Source: a virus. From it: a stretch of 24,290 nucleotides of DNA. Positions 21,645-24,290 of the stretch are shown piece after piece. The notes beneath the pieces were generated by a model. It saw only the letters and a list, made by a program, of their open reading frames with translations. It did no database searches and was not told the origin of the DNA. The number at the start of each line of letters is the position of its first letter. Within the stretch, counting starts at the first letter, position 1. The position numbers were made by a program, and so were the translations under genes. The DNA lies in IMG/VR virus record IMGVR_UViG_3300007523_000088, positions 1 to 24,290 of that record; one strand, given 5' to 3'.

Positions 21645-23412
21645 TATTAGTGACTTCATGGAAGCACTTGACGAAAGTCCATTTGCAGAATTTCCAGTAG
21701 ATGTCAGAACATTCGTCATGGGAGACCATTATCTAAAGCAACCACCACTTTCTGAATACCAATATGTGCTTGTCGAATGTATGAGTCAAATTTATTTAGA
21801 AAAAGATCTGGCAAGATTCATGGGAGCTGAAAAAGCTTCAGAACATTATAGAAAATATACCAAGAGTGAGGTTATCCTCATGTGCGGAAAAGGATCAGGA
21901 AAAGATTTTACTTCTACAGTAGGAACTGCCTATCTTGTTTACAAACTTCTTTGTTTAAAAGATCCATCAAGATATTTTGGAAAGCCAACAGATGATGCTA
22001 TCGACTTAATGAATGTTGCAATCAATGCTAAACAGGCCAAGAATGTTTTCTTCAAAGGATTCCGTTCAAAGATTGTAAACTCACCCTGGTTTGCGGGCAA
22101 GTATGATTCAAAAATGGATACTATTGAGTTTGATAAATCTATTACTGTCTATTCTGGTCACTCAGAAAGAGAGTCTGCAGAAGGACTAAACTTGATGCTG
22201 GCAGTACTTGATGAGATTTCTGGTTTTGCTATGGAATCTATTGCAGGAAATGATAATGCTAAGACTGCTGATAATATTTATAAAGCCTTTAGAGGATCTG
22301 TTGATTCTCGTTTTCCAGATTTTGGAAAAGTAATCTTGCTATCATTCCCTCGATTCAAGGGAGACTTTATTTCGCAAAGGTATGATGAAGTAATTGCAGA
22401 AAAAGAAACAATAGTTAGAAAACATGAGTTTATAATTAATCCAACACTATCTGAAGAGGATCCTTCTAATAAGTTTGAGATTGAATGGGAAGAAGATAAT
22501 ATTGAATCATATAAATACCCTGGAGTATTTGCACTAAGAAGAACTACATGGAATATGAATCCAACAAGAAGTATTGAAGATTTTAAGATTTCATTTTTTA
22601 CAGATCCAATAGATGCTCTCATGCGTTTTGCATGTATGGCAACAACTTCCTCAGATGCATTCTTTAAGAATAGAGAAAAACTACAAAAGGCTTTTCAAAA
22701 GCATAACCCAATCGATGTTGGAAAAAGACTTGAAGAGTCGTTCACACCAGATCCTGAAGCGGTATACTATGTCCACGCTGACCTTGCACAAAAGCATGAC
22801 AAGTGTGCAGTTGCAATTGGGCACGTTGACAAATGGGTAAAGGTACAATCTTTTAATGACTATGAACAGATAGTTCCATTTGTTATAGTAGATGCAATTG
22901 TTTATTGGGAGCCTCGTAAAGAAGGTCCAGTAGATTTATCAGAGGTAAAAAACTGGATCATTGATTTAAAAAGAAAAGGCTTTAATTTAGGGCTTGTAAC
23001 ATTTGATAGATGGAACTCTTTTGATATTCAAAGAGATCTTAAGAGTGTTGGAATTAATACAGAGACGTTGTCTGTTGCTAAGAAACACTATGAAGATTTA
23101 TCGATGCTTGTATATGAAGAAAGAGTTATTCTTCCACAAATAGACTTATTACTTGAAGAACTTCAAGAGTTGAGAATTATGAATAATAATAAAGTTGATC
23201 ACCCTCGTAAAAAATCTAAGGATTTAGCTGACGCTATGTGTGGGGCAGTGTATAATGCAATCAGCCATACAAGAAGAGAGAAAATCCAGGAAGTAGATGT
23301 ACATACATGGTCATCATCTAAGCTTGACAAGAAGGATGAAAATGTGGTAAAATCTAAGCCTGAGATGACAGAAGATATTAGAATGTTTTTAGATAGTTTT
23401 AAACTAGTTTAG
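21634..23412 (+). CDS. terL: Terminase large subunit (packaging ATPase-nuclease)
   Basis: A 592-residue DNA packaging motor. TTG 21634 has GGAG 9 nt upstream; the alternative ATG 21658 lacks a ribosome site. ATPase: P-loop CGKGSGKD (84-91), in which the usual Ser/Thr after Lys is Asp, a variant I have seen in phage terminases; Walker B LAVLDE (189-194); and a coupling-type LLSFPRFKGDFI (235-246). RNase H-like nuclease: D383 (YYVHADLAQ), D458 (LVTFDRW), and D530 and D533 (KDLADAMCG). Both domains look intact and full length. It would cut concatemers and pump DNA into the procapsid. Portal and capsid genes are not in the window. Confidence 0.93.
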   Translation: MTIDISDFMEALDESPFAEFPVDVRTFVMGDHYLKQPPLSEYQYVLVECMSQIYLEKDLARFMGAEKASEHYRKYTKSEVILMCGKGSGKDFTSTVGTAYLVYKLLCLKDPSRYFGKPTDDAIDLMNVAINAKQAKNVFFKGFRSKIVNSPWFAGKYDSKMDTIEFDKSITVYSGHSERESAEGLNLMLAVLDEISGFAMESIAGNDNAKTADNIYKAFRGSVDSRFPDFGKVILLSFPRFKGDFISQRYDEVIAEKETIVRKHEFIINPTLSEEDPSNKFEIEWEEDNIESYKYPGVFALRRTTWNMNPTRSIEDFKISFFTDPIDALMRFACMATTSSDAFFKNREKLQKAFQKHNPIDVGKRLEESFTPDPEAVYYVHADLAQKHDKCAVAIGHVDKWVKVQSFNDYEQIVPFVIVDAIVYWEPRKEGPVDLSEVKNWIIDLKRKGFNLGLVTFDRWNSFDIQRDLKSVGINTETLSVAKKHYEDLSMLVYEERVILPQIDLLLEELQELRIMNNNKVDHPRKKSKDLADAMCGAVYNAISHTRREKIQEVDVHTWSSSKLDKKDENVVKSKPEMTEDIRMFLDSFKLV

Positions 23413-23428
23413 TAGAAATGGCAAAGCC

Positions 23429-24290
23429 TTGAAAGAATACTTAGAAAATAATGACATCTGTTTTGATGATATCTTAATGGTTCCTCAATATTCAGAAGTT
23501 GTTAGTAGAAGTTCTGTTGATTTAAAAATGCTAGTAGCAAGATCTTGCTGGTTAGATTTTCCAGTAATTGCGTCCCCTATGGATACCGTTTGTGAGACTG
23601 AGATGGCATCTGCTATGGCATACGCAGGAGGGATGGGAATTATCCATAGATTTATGTCTGTTAAAAGACAGCTTGCGATGGTAGAAGAAGCTTCAGAATT
23701 AGGACTTGTTGCAGTAGGTGCAGCAATTTCATCTACATTTACTGAAGAGCAAGTAAGAAAACTTATAAATGCTGGGGCATCATTGTTACTAATTGATTCA
23801 GCTAATGGTCATAGTAAGATGGTGATAGATGCAACAAAAAGGCTAAAAGATGTTGTTGGACATAGTGTATCTATCATGTCTGGGAATGTTTCTACAGTAG
23901 CAGGATATCTCGCACTAAGCGATGCTGGCGCAGACTCTATTAGAGTAGGTATAGGTGGTGGCAGCATGTGCACAACGAGGATTGTGTCAGGACATGGTGT
24001 TCCAACACTGTCTTCAATTATAAACATCCGACAGGCAAGAGATAAGTTTAGCTTAAGTGCTGGAATCGTTGCTGATGGTGGCATACGCAATACTGGAGAT
24101 ATGATCAAGGCTTTTGCAGCAGGAGCAGACTCAGTTATGCTTGGATCGATGCTGGCAGGTACAGACGAATCTCCAGGGTCTATATATATGAATGGTAATA
24201 AAAAATATAAATCATTTAGAGGTATGGCAAGCAAAGAAGCTAATAAAACAAAAGATATTGCAGTTGCAGAAGGAGTTTCAGGAATGATTC
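23429..24290 (+). CDS. guaB: IMP dehydrogenase-like protein lacking CBS domains (partial)
   Basis: The frame is open to the window end; 287 residues are seen and the 3' end is missing. Start TTG 23429 is chosen because the conserved FDDILMVPQYS begins at residue 12 and the first in-frame ATG is inside it. A four-codon ORF (ATG 23418 to TGA 23432) overlaps the TTG and may couple translation. The barrel shows SPMDTV (49-54), LLIDSANGHS (120-129), the active-site loop GIGGGSMCTTR (174-184, catalytic Cys about 181), DGGI, and MLAGTDESPG followed by YKSFRGMAS. The Arg in that last motif favours IMP dehydrogenase over GMP reductase. The regulatory CBS pair, usually inserted after the HR.MS region, is absent. 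It would convert IMP to XMP, raising guanine nucleotide supply. Confidence 0.85.
   Translation, partial: MKEYLENNDICFDDILMVPQYSEVVSRSSVDLKMLVARSCWLDFPVIASPMDTVCETEMASAMAYAGGMGIIHRFMSVKRQLAMVEEASELGLVAVGAAISSTFTEEQVRKLINAGASLLLIDSANGHSKMVIDATKRLKDVVGHSVSIMSGNVSTVAGYLALSDAGADSIRVGIGGGSMCTTRIVSGHGVPTLSSIINIRQARDKFSLSAGIVADGGIRNTGDMIKAFAAGADSVMLGSMLAGTDESPGSIYMNGNKKYKSFRGMASKEANKTKDIAVAEGVSGMI

Noticed and set aside
23809-24234. 141-codon open frame on the minus strand
   Set aside because: It is the antisense shadow of the IMP dehydrogenase-like gene, whose motifs are conserved on the + strand.
1-24290. tRNA genes, CRISPR arrays and insertion sequences
   Set aside because: I saw no cloverleaf-like sequence, no regularly spaced repeats and no transposase; there are no gene-free stretches above about 100 nt to hold them.

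Overview
This window is a stretch of a tailed double-stranded DNA bacteriophage genome (Caudoviricetes). Every gene supported here is on the + strand, the genes are packed with 1-20 nt overlaps, and the sequence is clearly AT-rich. The gene set points to the lineage of actinobacterial phages: a tape-measure C-terminus of the actinophage type, a DnaE-type replicative polymerase instead of a family A or B enzyme, a gp32-like zinc-containing SSB, RecA, a Cas4-like nuclease, RuvC and MazG. TTG and GTG starts are frequent, and two promoters are placed so that the transcript would begin at the start codon (leaderless), which is common in actinobacteria. The low GC would suit a low-GC actinobacterial host such as a freshwater lineage. 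The host assignment is inference.

Layout. 1-7956 is the end of the tail module: tape-measure C-terminus, a distal-tail-like protein, a very large tail hub, a protein with a disordered N-terminus, and two further tail-tip or fibre proteins. 7978-9455 holds a small virion-like protein, a MerR-like helix-turn-helix protein and two small conserved proteins leading into replication. 9455-16755 is the replisome: DnaB-like helicase, a small protein of unknown role, DnaG-like primase, SSB, and DNA polymerase III alpha split into two genes by an HNH endonuclease. 16756-20352 is nucleotide hygiene and recombination: MazG-like pyrophosphohydrolase, RecA, a small Hjc-like nuclease, a Cas4-like exonuclease, a zinc protein and a RuvC-like resolvase. 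20369-23412 runs through small regulatory or unknown genes to the terminase pair. 23429 to the window end is an IMP dehydrogenase-like gene without CBS domains, cut by the window edge.

Expression signals are visible. There is a family of extended -10 promoters (TGnTATAAT-like) at 7954, 10684, 11908 and 13959. The SSB gene is a self-contained unit, with a full consensus promoter (TTGACA, 17 nt, TATAAT) and a strong intrinsic terminator just after its stop codon. Two genes, the small one at 10699 and the HNH endonuclease at 13974, have a -10 hexamer exactly 6 nt before ATG.

The most interesting region is 12661-16755. The polymerase is broken just upstream of its catalytic aspartates. The N-terminal product has the PHP domain and the GPGRGSAAGS loop, and the C-terminal product has all three catalytic aspartates. 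The HNH gene between them has its own promoter, and the C-terminal gene starts inside its 3' end. I see no intein motifs and no recognisable group I intron core, so the simplest reading is two proteins that reassemble; an intron is not excluded. The start of the C-terminal gene also resembles a degenerate second copy of the segment that ends the N-terminal gene.
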